NCBI GenBank assembly: GCA_964423345.1
Contig: CAYREV010000007.1
Coordinates: forward strand, 1 to 64,000
Direction: 5' to 3'
DNA from: CAYREV01 sp964423345
GTDB taxonomy: Bacteria; Bacteroidota; Rhodothermia; Balneolales; Balneolaceae
Length of the DNA: 64,000 bases
Shown piece by piece: positions 25,852 to 34,111 of the stretch (positions within the stretch are counted from its first letter, which is position 1; each line of letters begins with the position of its first letter). The notes under the pieces were generated by a model, which was given only the letters and a program-made list of their open reading frames with translations, made no database searches and was not told the origin of the DNA. Position numbers and translations under genes: made by a program.

Positions 25852-26848
25852 CTTTCAGATTGAGGTTTACAGAGTGGTTCAATGTCTTTTCCAACGGTGG
25901 GGCATCCTCTTGAACAAGCAGGCGTGTTGCTTTCAGCAGCCATTTCTGCTGTCGGTCTCCCAGCGTAAACCGGTAGGCTATGGTGCCATTTTTGTCAATG
26001 AGTATAAAGAGGTTCGCGTGGTCAATTGCCCCGTCTTCCCTTCTTATCCGGGGAATGTTAAGCTTGTCAAGGATCTCATTGATATATCCCGCTTCTCCCG
26101 TCAACAGATGCTGATTCGGTTCCGTCAACTCATAATGGTCGGCCGTCATTTTAAGCATGTCGGGAGTGTCTTTCGACGGATCCATGGTCAATGCCATCAG
26201 CTGTACCTGCCCGGCCTCCTTCTCGTTCAGTTCAGCAAGCACCTGTTTGGCCTGTTCCAGAATCAGGGGGCATGTTTCGGCACACGAGGCGTAAACCGCG
26301 GTAAGCATTATCACATTCTCTCCCCTGTAATCGTCCAGCGAAATGTATTCCTTGTGCTGATTGACCAGCGTAAATGAGGGCGGACTAAATTCTGTCCTCA
26401 GGCTCTCGGCCGGAAACGGTAGTTCCCCTTCACTTTTCAACGAATAAAATGAGGGAAGGGTCAACCCCACGCCCAAAACTAAAACCAATGCCAGGCAGAC
26501 AGCCGGCAAGGCAGGCGTCCACCCCTCTTTCAGTAAATCCGAGAGAGGGCGATACCAAAAAATTATTACAAACGTACTGAGGATGGCGGGCTGAACGATA
26601 AACATAGCCAGGTAGATAGACTCGATCTCACCCGTGGCCGGATCATAGCCCAGGCACCAGGTTTTAAACTCCTCGGCAAAAGCACCCAGGGTGGAACCGG
26701 AAACCGGGATCATCGAAACCGCCAGAACCAGAACGGCAAAAAAGAACAGTACCGAAAGCATGAAAACGGGAAAGCGCCACGAGGAAAAGAAAGCTTCCAG
26801 GGAATATAGGAGATGCTTTGCCTGTTCTGTAGATGGGTCTTTCTTCAT
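25835..26848 (-). CDS. SCO1/SenC-type copper assembly protein with extra membrane helices
   Basis: Thioredoxin-fold copper chaperone for CuA assembly. The 337 aa contain an N-terminal membrane region with about three helices (26-50, 80-98, 113-133), then the SCO domain with copper motif C189-AET-C193 and the conserved His in AIDHANLF. Canonical SCO proteins have one anchor; the extra helices are unusual. It lies between the CuA oxidase-like genes and the cytochrome b fusion, whose start overlaps its end, consistent with metalating the CuA subunit at 28748-29272. Confidence 0.88.
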   Translation of the reverse strand: MKKDPSTEQAKHLLYSLEAFFSSWRFPVFMLSVLFFFAVLVLAVSMIPVSGSTLGAFAEEFKTWCLGYDPATGEIESIYLAMFIVQPAILSTFVIIFWYRPLSDLLKEGWTPALPAVCLALVLVLGVGLTLPSFYSLKSEGELPFPAESLRTEFSPPSFTLVNQHKEYISLDDYRGENVIMLTAVYASCAETCPLILEQAKQVLAELNEKEAGQVQLMALTMDPSKDTPDMLKMTADHYELTEPNQHLLTGEAGYINEILDKLNIPRIRREDGAIDHANLFILIDKNGTIAYRFTLGDRQQKWLLKATRLLVQEDAPPLEKTLNHSVNLNLKDEYPD

Positions 26849-26886
26849 AATAAATGCCTACTTTTTTTAATCAAGCTGATACAGCT

Positions 26887-26915
26887 AAAAACCCCTCCGG
26901 CCGGTACTACCGGCC
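26887..26915 (-). terminator. Stem-loop between the oxidase genes and SCO
   Basis: Read on the minus strand, GGCCGG and CCGGCC pair around a 5-nt loop, followed by GGAGGGG and TTTTT. It may end or attenuate the upstream NOR-like transcript before the SCO gene. The separation of stem and U-tract makes it only moderately convincing. Confidence 0.4.
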
Positions 26916-26999
26916 AGAAGGTGATTTTAGTACTAATCCAACGTTTAGCTTACCGTAAGGGTATTATTCAGCAATTCCCCTCAACGGCACTCTACTTTG

Positions 27000-28727
27000 T
27001 CAACGAACGAACCAAAGGTCAGCCAGGGCTTTCCAGTTGGCGAAATAGTAGATGGCGAAAGTCAACAGGAATATAATTACGACCGTCATGGTTCCGGGCG
27101 TTTTTACATGTTCGTAATCTTCGCCTTCCTCCTCATAGCCCTTCTCAATCAGCTCATCCTTCAGGCGGGTGGAATTTTCGTCCTGCCAGCTTTTCATCGG
27201 CTGTCCCTCATTGGAACGTCCGAAGAACACCGCTGCAACCACCAGCCCGACAAAGAGCAGCAGGCCGAGGAATGCCAGTATCCCTCCAATTCCGACCAGC
27301 CCGAGCATGACATGGGCAATGGGATCAAAACCGGAATCAAGGATGGAGCCGCTGAAGTCGATATCATAGTGACGGCGCGGAACTCCATAGGAACCGGCGA
27401 ACGACATACCCATCGACATGATCACGATACCTCCTCCGAAAAGGTAGGGCTGTATGCGCGCCCACTTCTTAAGATAGAACTCGCGCTGGAATATGAGCGG
27501 CACCAGGTAGTAGGCCAGCCCCATGAAAGCGAGAGTGGTCCCTCCAACTACCGTTGCATGGAAGTGTCCGGGGATCCTGAGCGTGTTATGAGCAATAATA
27601 TTGATCTGTTCGGTACCCAGCGTAACCCCGGTAATGCCTCCGATAAATCCGAAGATGACAATGGATAGCAGAATGGCCGAAAAGCCCGGGTCTTTCCATG
27701 GAAGTTTTGCGAACCATCCGAAAATACCCTTGGTAAAACCTTTACGGCGCTGTGCCACCTCAAGAGATGCGGGAACCGTATAGCCGTGAATCATGGAGGC
27801 CAATACCGCAAGATACATGGCATAGGAGGTGTTCCAGATTTTCCATCCGGCACCTACACCCGGATCCACCAGCAGGTGGTGGGCCGAAGCCAGGTTTATA
27901 AAAAGAATATAGAGCACGAAAGCCCCGCGGCAAACCGTTTGATTCAGGGGTTTGGCCCCCGTTGTCATCGTAGCCATGAAATACCAGACGGCAACCATGG
28001 CACAAACATTAATCTGCTGTGACATATGTCCGAGTCCCCACCAGAGCAGGCGGTAAAGTCCGGGATCGTACGACTCGATCCACCCCATGGACCAGAAATA
28101 GGCGGGTACCAGGGCAGCCGCACCGTGAAGAAGCGCCAAAACCGCTATGATAGCCGCGGCGGCCGCACCGAAAGTTACCAGGGGCATCGAGCCCTCGTAG
28201 GTTTTATCCCGCTTGGCTATATAGAGGGTGGCAAAAAAGTTAAAACAGACAATCAATGCCCCGACGGCAAAGAGGATGATCCCCAGGTAAAAAAGCGGAT
28301 GCGCTTTCAGCGGTACGTAGGACGTCATCAGCACATCGGCCTGTCCGGCAAGGATGATATAATTGGTCAATACCGCCCCAATAGTCATCAGCCCCAGTGA
28401 AAGGTGTGCCAGCTTTTTAGAAAACAGGCGACTGTTCAACAGGCTTGTGCTTGCGAAATAGAGGATGCCCATCTCCATGAAGATGATCCAGAAGACCAGC
28501 ATATTGATCCCGTGGAAGGTCAACATACGGTAGTACCAGACGCTGTCGAGCAGGTGGACGGCCGTCCAGCGGGTCAGGGCCAAACCGATAGCGGCTATGG
28601 CGCCGAGCAGGAGAAAGACAACGGCTAATACGGCATTCGCCCGCACGAAATACTGTGCGTTTAGAAATACCCGAAGACCGGTAGTAGTACAGGTTCTGAA
28701 CTTGGCTAAGGCTTGTGTAGCTTTCAT
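27000..28727 (-). CDS. Heme-copper oxidase subunit I, probable CuA-type nitric oxide reductase
   Basis: A 575-aa, about 13-helix heme-copper protein with all metal histidines: His72 (TFHGINM), CuB His234 (GLGHMSQQIN), His283-His284 (SAHHLL), and heme ligands His388/His390 (PGHFHAT). Where O2-reducing A and B family enzymes have the cross-linked Tyr four residues after the CuB His, this protein has Gln238. Loss of that Tyr is typical of NO reductases in this superfamily; eNOR and bNOR (CuA-NOR) types are the nearest idea. A CuA subunit II precedes it by 20 bp and a small helix protein lies before that. NO reduction is inference. Confidence 0.85.
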   Translation of the reverse strand: MKATQALAKFRTCTTTGLRVFLNAQYFVRANAVLAVVFLLLGAIAAIGLALTRWTAVHLLDSVWYYRMLTFHGINMLVFWIIFMEMGILYFASTSLLNSRLFSKKLAHLSLGLMTIGAVLTNYIILAGQADVLMTSYVPLKAHPLFYLGIILFAVGALIVCFNFFATLYIAKRDKTYEGSMPLVTFGAAAAAIIAVLALLHGAAALVPAYFWSMGWIESYDPGLYRLLWWGLGHMSQQINVCAMVAVWYFMATMTTGAKPLNQTVCRGAFVLYILFINLASAHHLLVDPGVGAGWKIWNTSYAMYLAVLASMIHGYTVPASLEVAQRRKGFTKGIFGWFAKLPWKDPGFSAILLSIVIFGFIGGITGVTLGTEQINIIAHNTLRIPGHFHATVVGGTTLAFMGLAYYLVPLIFQREFYLKKWARIQPYLFGGGIVIMSMGMSFAGSYGVPRRHYDIDFSGSILDSGFDPIAHVMLGLVGIGGILAFLGLLLFVGLVVAAVFFGRSNEGQPMKSWQDENSTRLKDELIEKGYEEEGEDYEHVKTPGTMTVVIIFLLTFAIYYFANWKALADLWFVR

Positions 28728-28747
28728 ATCATTAAAATGGTTTAGAT

Positions 28748-29272
28748 TTATTCGACAATGATTTTACCGGTCATCATATGGTGCCCGATGCCGCAAAATT
28801 CGTTACATATGATATCAAAAGTCCCCGTAGTGGTGGGAGTCATGGTCAGCACATGATCGTAACCCGGAAGGATGTGGAAATTCATGTTCATCGGCAGCAG
28901 GGAGAAACCATGCTGCAAATCGGGTGAAGAGATATGTATGCGATAGGTCTGATCTTTTTTAAGTTTCAGAACAGGATACCAGTTCCACATCTTTCCAACC
29001 AGGTAGGCATCTCCGCCCGGGGCGGGTTCAACGATAGGTATTCCATTCATCTCCCCCACCTTGTTTGTTTCAATGAATCGGTCGGTTCGATCCAGGAAAG
29101 CGGCGGCTTCCACTCTATAGGATTCTCCCGTACTGTTTTGCTTCCCTTTGAAGTGCCAGTACGGCATGGTTACAGACATGACCAGACACCAGACTAAAGC
29201 CAGCCCGACCCAAAGGCGCTCGGTGCCGGTTGGGGCTTTAAACCAGTTTCCAACAGGATGAAAAATACTCAT
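28748..29272 (-). CDS. CuA-containing oxidase/NOR subunit II
   Basis: Electron-entry subunit of 174 aa: one N-terminal helix (about 20-38) and a periplasmic cupredoxin with intact CuA ligands His121 (LQHGFS), C156-x3-C160-x3-H164-x2-M167. Only one membrane helix, as in B-type oxidases and CuA-NOR, not the two of A-type enzymes. Placed directly before the Gln-containing subunit I and after the 49-aa protein. Azurin or a cytochrome c is the likely donor. Confidence 0.9.
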   Translation of the reverse strand: MSIFHPVGNWFKAPTGTERLWVGLALVWCLVMSVTMPYWHFKGKQNSTGESYRVEAAAFLDRTDRFIETNKVGEMNGIPIVEPAPGGDAYLVGKMWNWYPVLKLKKDQTYRIHISSPDLQHGFSLLPMNMNFHILPGYDHVLTMTPTTTGTFDIICNEFCGIGHHMMTGKIIVE

Positions 29273-29301
29273 AATGTTATATCCGTTTTTTAGTTATTTG
29301 A

Positions 29302-29451
29302 TCAGGGTAGCGTGGCATCACCCATTGATATTAATTCGATGACACCCCAGAGGGTGTAGGAGATGATGGGAATCAGCAAGCCCAGGGCTAGCAACAGCCA
29401 GATGTTGTCCAGGAACCGCTGTCCTAATGGTTTTTCTTCTTCTGATTTCAT
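29302..29451 (-). CDS. Small single-helix membrane subunit
   Basis: A 49-aa open frame beginning MKSEEEKPLGQRFLDNIWLL with one strong hydrophobic helix (about 18-42) and a short polar tail. It lies 14 bp after the 29466-30899 gene and 29 bp before the CuA subunit. The order small helix, subunit II, subunit I matches the subunit IIa-II-I arrangement of ba3-type heme-copper enzymes, which supports it as a real structural subunit. The frame was read by hand on the minus strand. Confidence 0.7.
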   Translation of the reverse strand: MKSEEEKPLGQRFLDNIWLLLALGLLIPIISYTLWGVIELISMGDATLP

Positions 29452-29465
29452 AACGATTATTGTTT

Positions 29466-30899
29466 TTATGTTTGAGGGTACATTCGCTTATTCTTCCAGG
29501 CCTTGACCATGATCCAGAGAAACAGCAGGCCCCCGGAAACGGCCAGCAGTCCGCCGATAGTCATAATCCCCAGGCCCGCAAATACTTCTATAGAATCGAT
29601 CTGCTGTTCGGAACCGAACGATTTTCTGGCCAGTCCGTGGTATCCCGCATAACCGAAACCGGCGGCAAACAGCGCCTGCCCGAATCCAAACAGCAGGGGT
29701 TGTATAGCGGCAAGCTTCCTGCTCCGCCCCCCGGGCAGCCGTATGTCGTGTATCTCCAGCAACAGGTAGGTTACGGCCATAAATGCTACGGTTATCCCTC
29801 CCACGGCTGCATGGTAGTGGGCCGGAATAAGGGTGTTGGAACCGTTGATCATCGCCCCGAGAATAAAACCGATGGAGGTAAGCAGCATACTGGTGACCAA
29901 TCCGCCGAAATAGGGATTTTTCAACAATCTGCCGGGCAGCTCGCCCTTGCGGCGGGCCCGTACCAAAACGACGATGATCAGAACCATAAAAACCGTGACT
30001 ACGGGGAATATGCCCCATTGCATATACCGGGTAAAACCGGAATGGTATAGCATGTTGGAAGTCCCTTTCATCGTGAGCAGCGGGGCTGCCAACACCGGGA
30101 GCGTAAAAAGGGCAAACAGGATGGCCGACCATCGATAGGGTATGGGATTTCTTTTAAGCAATTTGCCCAACAGGATAATCCACACCGACAGCATGGCTGC
30201 CACATTCACAAACTGAAGCAGGTGCCCCCCTCCCCAGATGGTCAGCTCGTAGTAGGTTTGATCTGACAGGGTTTGGGGTGTGGCAAGCCAGGAACCGAAG
30301 AAGGTTACAAAGCTGACAATCAGCAGAATGGCCGCCGATCGAAAACCGGGCAAAGAGGAATCAGGAAACGCCCTTTCCATAGGGCGGCCGCTCGGAATGG
30401 CTGAAATACGGGAGTTCAAAACCGTACACAATACCCCGGCACCGAATATTAAGAGACCCCCGATAAAAAGAGGATGGTCGAGGACCGGTATATAATTGGA
30501 CAAGACCGGTTCCACCCCGGATACAAATATGGAACTGACCACCATGCCCACTCCCGTGACCGCCAAAGCGTATCCCAGCGGGAGCAGCCTGTTGCTTTTC
30601 CCGGCGGCGGGTACCAATACAAAGAGTCCGCACAGAAATGCATATATCCAGATCAGCAGGGCCAGGTCTACATGGACCACGAGTCCCCTCTTGGCAAAAA
30701 GAGGGTCAGAAATCAGCTCACTGATGAAAGGTGCCCTTGCCAGGACAATGATTATCGAAAACAGGCCCGACAGAAGCAGGGTCCCTATACTCAGGAAAAT
30801 CCAAAGCCGGGAGAGGGTCTTTGACTCAATCCCGGCATGATCAACCCAGGACGCTACCGGGAACATTAATATTTTTTTTACCGCTGCTAACAATAGCAA
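29466..30899 (-). CDS. Divergent heme-copper oxidase-like membrane protein
   Basis: A 477-aa, roughly 12-helix protein related to heme-copper subunit I but with altered active site. It retains His76 (VVHVDLAL), one CuB-type His226 (GGGHLLQFVN), and the heme His361/His363 pair (PAHYHAAVGG). The position of the cross-linked Tyr is Phe230 and the CuB His-His pair appears as Tyr285-His286 (MLYHSGFT). It is the first gene after two TAGA-N8-TCTA operators, upstream of the CuA NOR-like genes. It could be a second NOR variant, a heme-bearing partner, or a non-catalytic subunit; the sequence does not decide. Confidence 0.8.
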   Translation of the reverse strand: MLLLAAVKKILMFPVASWVDHAGIESKTLSRLWIFLSIGTLLLSGLFSIIIVLARAPFISELISDPLFAKRGLVVHVDLALLIWIYAFLCGLFVLVPAAGKSNRLLPLGYALAVTGVGMVVSSIFVSGVEPVLSNYIPVLDHPLFIGGLLIFGAGVLCTVLNSRISAIPSGRPMERAFPDSSLPGFRSAAILLIVSFVTFFGSWLATPQTLSDQTYYELTIWGGGHLLQFVNVAAMLSVWIILLGKLLKRNPIPYRWSAILFALFTLPVLAAPLLTMKGTSNMLYHSGFTRYMQWGIFPVVTVFMVLIIVVLVRARRKGELPGRLLKNPYFGGLVTSMLLTSIGFILGAMINGSNTLIPAHYHAAVGGITVAFMAVTYLLLEIHDIRLPGGRSRKLAAIQPLLFGFGQALFAAGFGYAGYHGLARKSFGSEQQIDSIEVFAGLGIMTIGGLLAVSGGLLFLWIMVKAWKNKRMYPQT

Positions 30900-30917
30900 T
30901 CACCATCCTTTGTTTTC

Positions 30918-30937
30918 AATAGAGCTCTTTGTCTATT
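30918..30937. promoter_or_regulatory. 6-8-6 operator 1 before the NOR-like island
   Basis: AATAGA-GCTCTTTG-TCTATT is a perfect 6-bp repeat with 8-bp spacer, 18 bp upstream of the minus-strand start at 30899. The core is TAGA-N8-TCTA, unlike the AAGA-N8-TCTT sites. Confidence 0.6.
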
Positions 30938-30950
30938 ATCTATATTTTTC

Positions 30951-30970
30951 AATAGAGTTACAAGTCTATT
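30951..30970. promoter_or_regulatory. 6-8-6 operator 2 before the NOR-like island
   Basis: AATAGA-GTTACAAG-TCTATT is again perfect. Its centre lies 33 bp from that of the first copy, about three helical turns, so two dimers could bind on the same DNA face. The divergent rrf2 gene at 31231 is the likely source of the regulator. Confidence 0.6.
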
Positions 30971-31008
30971 AATAATTTTTTTTATATTTTAAATGAACCT
31001 TAATATTA

Positions 31009-31115
31009 CCGGTTGAAGGCGGGTTGACCGGATGCAGCAGGGTGTTGCACCTGGCCTGATCCCGATCGCCAATAGGCGGCTAACCGTCATTTATAATGGA
31101 CGGGCCCTCAACCGG
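31009..31115. other. Multi-branch structured element, possible ncRNA or leader
   Basis: In the 331-bp gap between the NOR-like island and rrf2, CCGGTTGAAGG (31009-31019) pairs with CCCTCAACCGG (31105-31115) over 10 of 11 positions and encloses three hairpins: CCGG-TGCAGCA-GGG-TGTTGCA-CC-GG (about 31028-31054, with bulges), CGCC-AATA-GGCG (31067-31078) and CCGTCATT-loop-AATGGACGG (31084-31103, one bulge). This looks like a four-way junction RNA. I could not match it to a known riboswitch. It could serve either divergent transcript, or be an inverted-repeat DNA element. Confidence 0.45.
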
Positions 31116-31230
31116 AATGAATTTGGAAATGGGAACAAGGAACAGTTCCTTTTAAAAAAATCGATATCTTGGGTACCGGCACCTGCGTTTGCCGTCTACG
31201 TTTGAACACTAAATCCTTCAGCAAAAGCCT

Positions 31231-31671
31231 ATGCATTTACCCCAGACTGCAGAATACGCCCTCAGGGCGATGGCATGTATCGCCCTGAAAAAAGATGAAC
31301 GCCCGGTAACATCGAAGGTACTGGCAGAGGCTACAAACATTCCCAGTCATTACCTGTCCAAAATCATGCGGAAAATGGTTGAAGCAGATCTTGTTACATC
31401 AAAAAAAGGACATGGCGGCGGTTTCCAACTGGCCCAATCGCCCGGGGATATCACCTTCAGGATGATCCTGGAGACGGTAGATTATGAAATAGAACCGGAA
31501 AGCTGTGTATTCGGATGGGAAAAGTGCAACAACGATGATCCCTGCCCCCTGCACAATACCTGGAGCCAGCTCAAGGATTCCTTTCACTGGTGGGCCGAAA
31601 ACGTGACCCTTCAGGACGTTATAGACCACCCCGGGGAAACCGAACTTATCTTAACTCCCGGCAACGACTGA
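31231..31671 (+). CDS. Rrf2-family regulator (third), linked to NOR-like and nirK genes
   Basis: A 146-aa Rrf2 protein with N-terminal winged helix and the cysteine triad CVFGWEKCNNDDPC (C-x6-C-x5-C). It is divergent from the NOR-like island whose promoter carries two TAGA-N8-TCTA palindromes; nirK carries two more. I infer a second N-oxide- or redox-sensing Rrf2 with its own DNA specificity. The next gene (CopD-like) follows after 29 bp and may be co-transcribed. Confidence 0.85.
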   Translation: MHLPQTAEYALRAMACIALKKDERPVTSKVLAEATNIPSHYLSKIMRKMVEADLVTSKKGHGGGFQLAQSPGDITFRMILETVDYEIEPESCVFGWEKCNNDDPCPLHNTWSQLKDSFHWWAENVTLQDVIDHPGETELILTPGND

Positions 31672-31700
31672 ACCAACTCTTTTAGCGGACTACATCTCAC

Positions 31701-32198
31701 ATGAACCTGTACTACCTTTCCGTCTTTATCCACATAGTATCGGCAATCTTCTGGATTGGGGGCATGCTGTTTACCGCAGCCGTACTGGTGCCCGCCTCCC
31801 GTGATAAGCTCCTGAGAAATAAAAAGGGAGCCTTTTTTACGCTTGTGGGGGTCAAATTCAGCAGGCTGTCATGGATCTTGTTTGCTGTTTTATTCATTAC
31901 GGGAATAACCAACCTGCTGGCCCGCGGCTTTCACCTGCAGGACTTTGTGTCGGCACCATTCTGGCAGAGCGGGCTCGGAGATGCCCTGGCTGTCAAACTG
32001 CATCTGTTTGCGGTTGTACTGGTAATAAGTGGCATTCATGATTTCTATGCCGGACCAAAGGCGGCCGAACTCATTGACCGGTCCCCCGGCAAACCGGAGA
32101 CTCGCCGATTCCGTAAGCTGTCCAGCTGGCTGGGCCGCATCAACCTGTTACTGGGACTGGCAATCCTGTATTACGCCATGAAAATGGTCCGCGGTTAG
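31701..32198 (+). CDS. CopD-like four-helix membrane protein
   Basis: A 165-aa inner-membrane protein with four helices and conserved His in FIHIVSAIFWIGGM and KLHLFAVVLVISGIHDFY. The IHxxxxxFWIGG motif is typical of CopD/DUF2269-type proteins linked to copper uptake or heme binding. The position between the Rrf2 regulator and the nirK/azurin genes suits a copper role, but function is not shown by sequence. Confidence 0.7.
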   Translation: MNLYYLSVFIHIVSAIFWIGGMLFTAAVLVPASRDKLLRNKKGAFFTLVGVKFSRLSWILFAVLFITGITNLLARGFHLQDFVSAPFWQSGLGDALAVKLHLFAVVLVISGIHDFYAGPKAAELIDRSPGKPETRRFRKLSSWLGRINLLLGLAILYYAMKMVRG

Positions 32199-32215
32199 AC
32201 GACTTTCCAAACTAC

Positions 32216-33478
32216 TTACTTCACAAACTGCGGATGGATGGAGAGCATCACCCAAGCCCAGGACTGAAGTCCGTCGGCATCCACACCGCGAAGCGTTTCC
32301 ATTGATCCGGAAGGCGAAAGCAGGGAATATCCCACCTTCAGGGAAATATCCGAACTGAAGCTATGCGCCAGGCTGAAATCAATTTCGGAACCCAATCCTT
32401 TTTCCAGGATTTCGCCGGGCACCGTCGGGTTCACCGCCGCTTCCGCCAGTGCAAAATAGTGGTAGGTCAGTGATATGTTGGACGCTGATCCCCTTTTGTA
32501 CACGGCCTGCACATACAGGTCCTGAAGTCCCCCGAAACGGCTGTCGGCCGGCACGTTCAGGAAATAATCCATATGCCCGTAGAACTTGTGGTTGGTGGCA
32601 TACAAGGTGTTAAAGGCGTGGCGGCGTGGATTGGGGTCGTCGGCCCCTCCTCCCGAGAGGTAATCGTAGCCGGCAGACAGGTGGAATGCATCCAGCTCAT
32701 ATCCGGCTTTTACCGCATACATATAGGCCCTTATATTTTCCCTTGTGGCATCATCCCCGCTTTGAAGGTAAACGGTCCCTGTTGTATGAATTCCGTTAAG
32801 CCGGTACTGGAGATGGGTCCCGTAGGTATAGCGAAACTTGACCGATCCCGACGGCCGTTCAAAACCATCGGTTATTCCGATAAAGGATGCCTGGAAGTTT
32901 TCCCACTTTTTTTGCAGCCATATATATGTCAGGACCTTGTAGTTTTTAAGCGTATACGTATTACCCAGCAGGTTTTGTGCCTCCTGGTTATAGGCTCCTC
33001 CCAGGTCCAGGCTAAGCCTGCCATCCCCCTTGCGAAGCTTCAACACCAGGGCATCATGGCTGCGTCCCTGCTGGGTCCAGTTGACACTTCCCAAGAGGCG
33101 CTGGTCGTCATAGATCAATTCCTGGCGGCCCATTTTGATTGCTGATGCATCGGCTACCTTTACCTCTGCCCATGCTTCGTGAACATTCACATTGGGTGTG
33201 TCCCCAAGCTGTTCTACTTCCCCCCAGACCCTTACATCCTGGCCGGACAGTTTTATTTTGTACAGTTCCGTTTGATACCGGAGGCTCAGGCGCGCCCGTT
33301 GGGATATAAAAAATGCCGGCTCCACATCGGCGGTTTTCATAATCCTGTACCCGTTACGATATTCAGATCGGGGCCTGAACTCCCCCTCCACACTCAATTG
33401 AGCCTTTGTGGTGGCAGGTAAAACCATCAGTAAACAGCAAAGAACAAATAAACGGCTAACGGCTTTGTAAAAATTCAT
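32216..33478 (-). CDS. Outer-membrane beta-barrel protein, alginate-export type
   Basis: A 420-aa porin-like protein with Sec signal (LPATTKAQ) and alternating beta-strand pattern ending with a terminal aromatic-rich strand. Segments such as GEFRPRSEYRNGY and ELIYDDQRLLGSVNWTQQGRSHDAL resemble the alginate export family, frequently found next to nitrite or copper genes in this phylum. The substrate is unknown. A strong terminator separates it from azurin upstream. Confidence 0.82.
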   Translation of the reverse strand: MNFYKAVSRLFVLCCLLMVLPATTKAQLSVEGEFRPRSEYRNGYRIMKTADVEPAFFISQRARLSLRYQTELYKIKLSGQDVRVWGEVEQLGDTPNVNVHEAWAEVKVADASAIKMGRQELIYDDQRLLGSVNWTQQGRSHDALVLKLRKGDGRLSLDLGGAYNQEAQNLLGNTYTLKNYKVLTYIWLQKKWENFQASFIGITDGFERPSGSVKFRYTYGTHLQYRLNGIHTTGTVYLQSGDDATRENIRAYMYAVKAGYELDAFHLSAGYDYLSGGGADDPNPRRHAFNTLYATNHKFYGHMDYFLNVPADSRFGGLQDLYVQAVYKRGSASNISLTYHYFALAEAAVNPTVPGEILEKGLGSEIDFSLAHSFSSDISLKVGYSLLSPSGSMETLRGVDADGLQSWAWVMLSIHPQFVK

Positions 33479-33514
33479 GTCTTGAGAGATTTTAAATTGA
33501 AATGCCTATACATA

Positions 33515-33552
33515 AAACCGGGGGAGCCGTACTTAAACAACTCCCCCGGTTT
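33515..33552 (-). terminator. Strong terminator after azurin
   Basis: AAACCGGGGGAG and CTCCCCCGGTTT form a perfect 12-bp stem with a 14-nt loop. Read on the minus strand it ends in GGTTTTAT. It should end the nirK-azurin transcript before the porin gene; it is nearly symmetrical and might work both ways. Confidence 0.75.
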
Positions 33553-33582
33553 CTTAAGATGGAAAGCCCTTAGTTCCGATAA

Positions 33583-34062
33583 CTAAGTTGCCTCCCTTTT
33601 TACAGTCAGGATACCTTTCATACCGCCCGAATAGTGGCCCGGGAAGGTACAGATGTATTCGTACTCGCCCGGTTTGTCGGGAGCCGTAAAGGTAACCTCT
33701 ACGGTTTCCCCTCCTCCGGCCAGGCCGGTATAGGCCAGGATCTGGTCCTCCATATCCGGTGCGATATATTCGTTGTCGGATGCTCGTGCCGAGGCGATAG
33801 CCACAGCAGTTGCATCCGCATCGGATTCCAGAAGAACGAAGTTGTGGGCCATAGCCACTTTCGGAAAGTCGCTGACCGTAGTCAGTTTAACGATGACCTT
33901 CTGGCCCGGCAGGACTTCGATATTAGTGACCGTAAACTTCAACTGGTTGGTTCCCTCCATTTCGATGACTTTGACGGCCGGGTTATCGGCCAGCCCGACC
34001 TGGGCTATTAACAGCATCGGTAACAGGAGTAACAGTGATTTTATTTTTTTGATCGTTTCCAT
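33583..34062 (-). CDS. Azurin-type blue copper protein
   Basis: Small periplasmic electron carrier (159 aa) with a Sec signal ending near ADN. The type 1 copper ligands are His73 (MAHNF), Cys138, His143 and Met148 in CTFPGHYSGGMKG (C-x4-H-x4-M). It lies 49 bp after nirK on the same strand and is likely its electron donor, and perhaps also donor to the CuA NOR-like enzyme. Confidence 0.93.
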   Translation of the reverse strand: METIKKIKSLLLLLPMLLIAQVGLADNPAVKVIEMEGTNQLKFTVTNIEVLPGQKVIVKLTTVSDFPKVAMAHNFVLLESDADATAVAIASARASDNEYIAPDMEDQILAYTGLAGGGETVEVTFTAPDKPGEYEYICTFPGHYSGGMKGILTVKREAT

Positions 34063-34111
34063 GGTTGTATTCCTCTTGGATTATTTAATTATAAATTCAG
34101 TATTCGATTAA

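Noticed and set aside
31009..31115. tRNA or known riboswitch
   Set aside because: The outer stem and three arms recall a cloverleaf, but length is 107 nt, there is no T-arm GGTTC motif, and no conserved riboswitch core was recognised.
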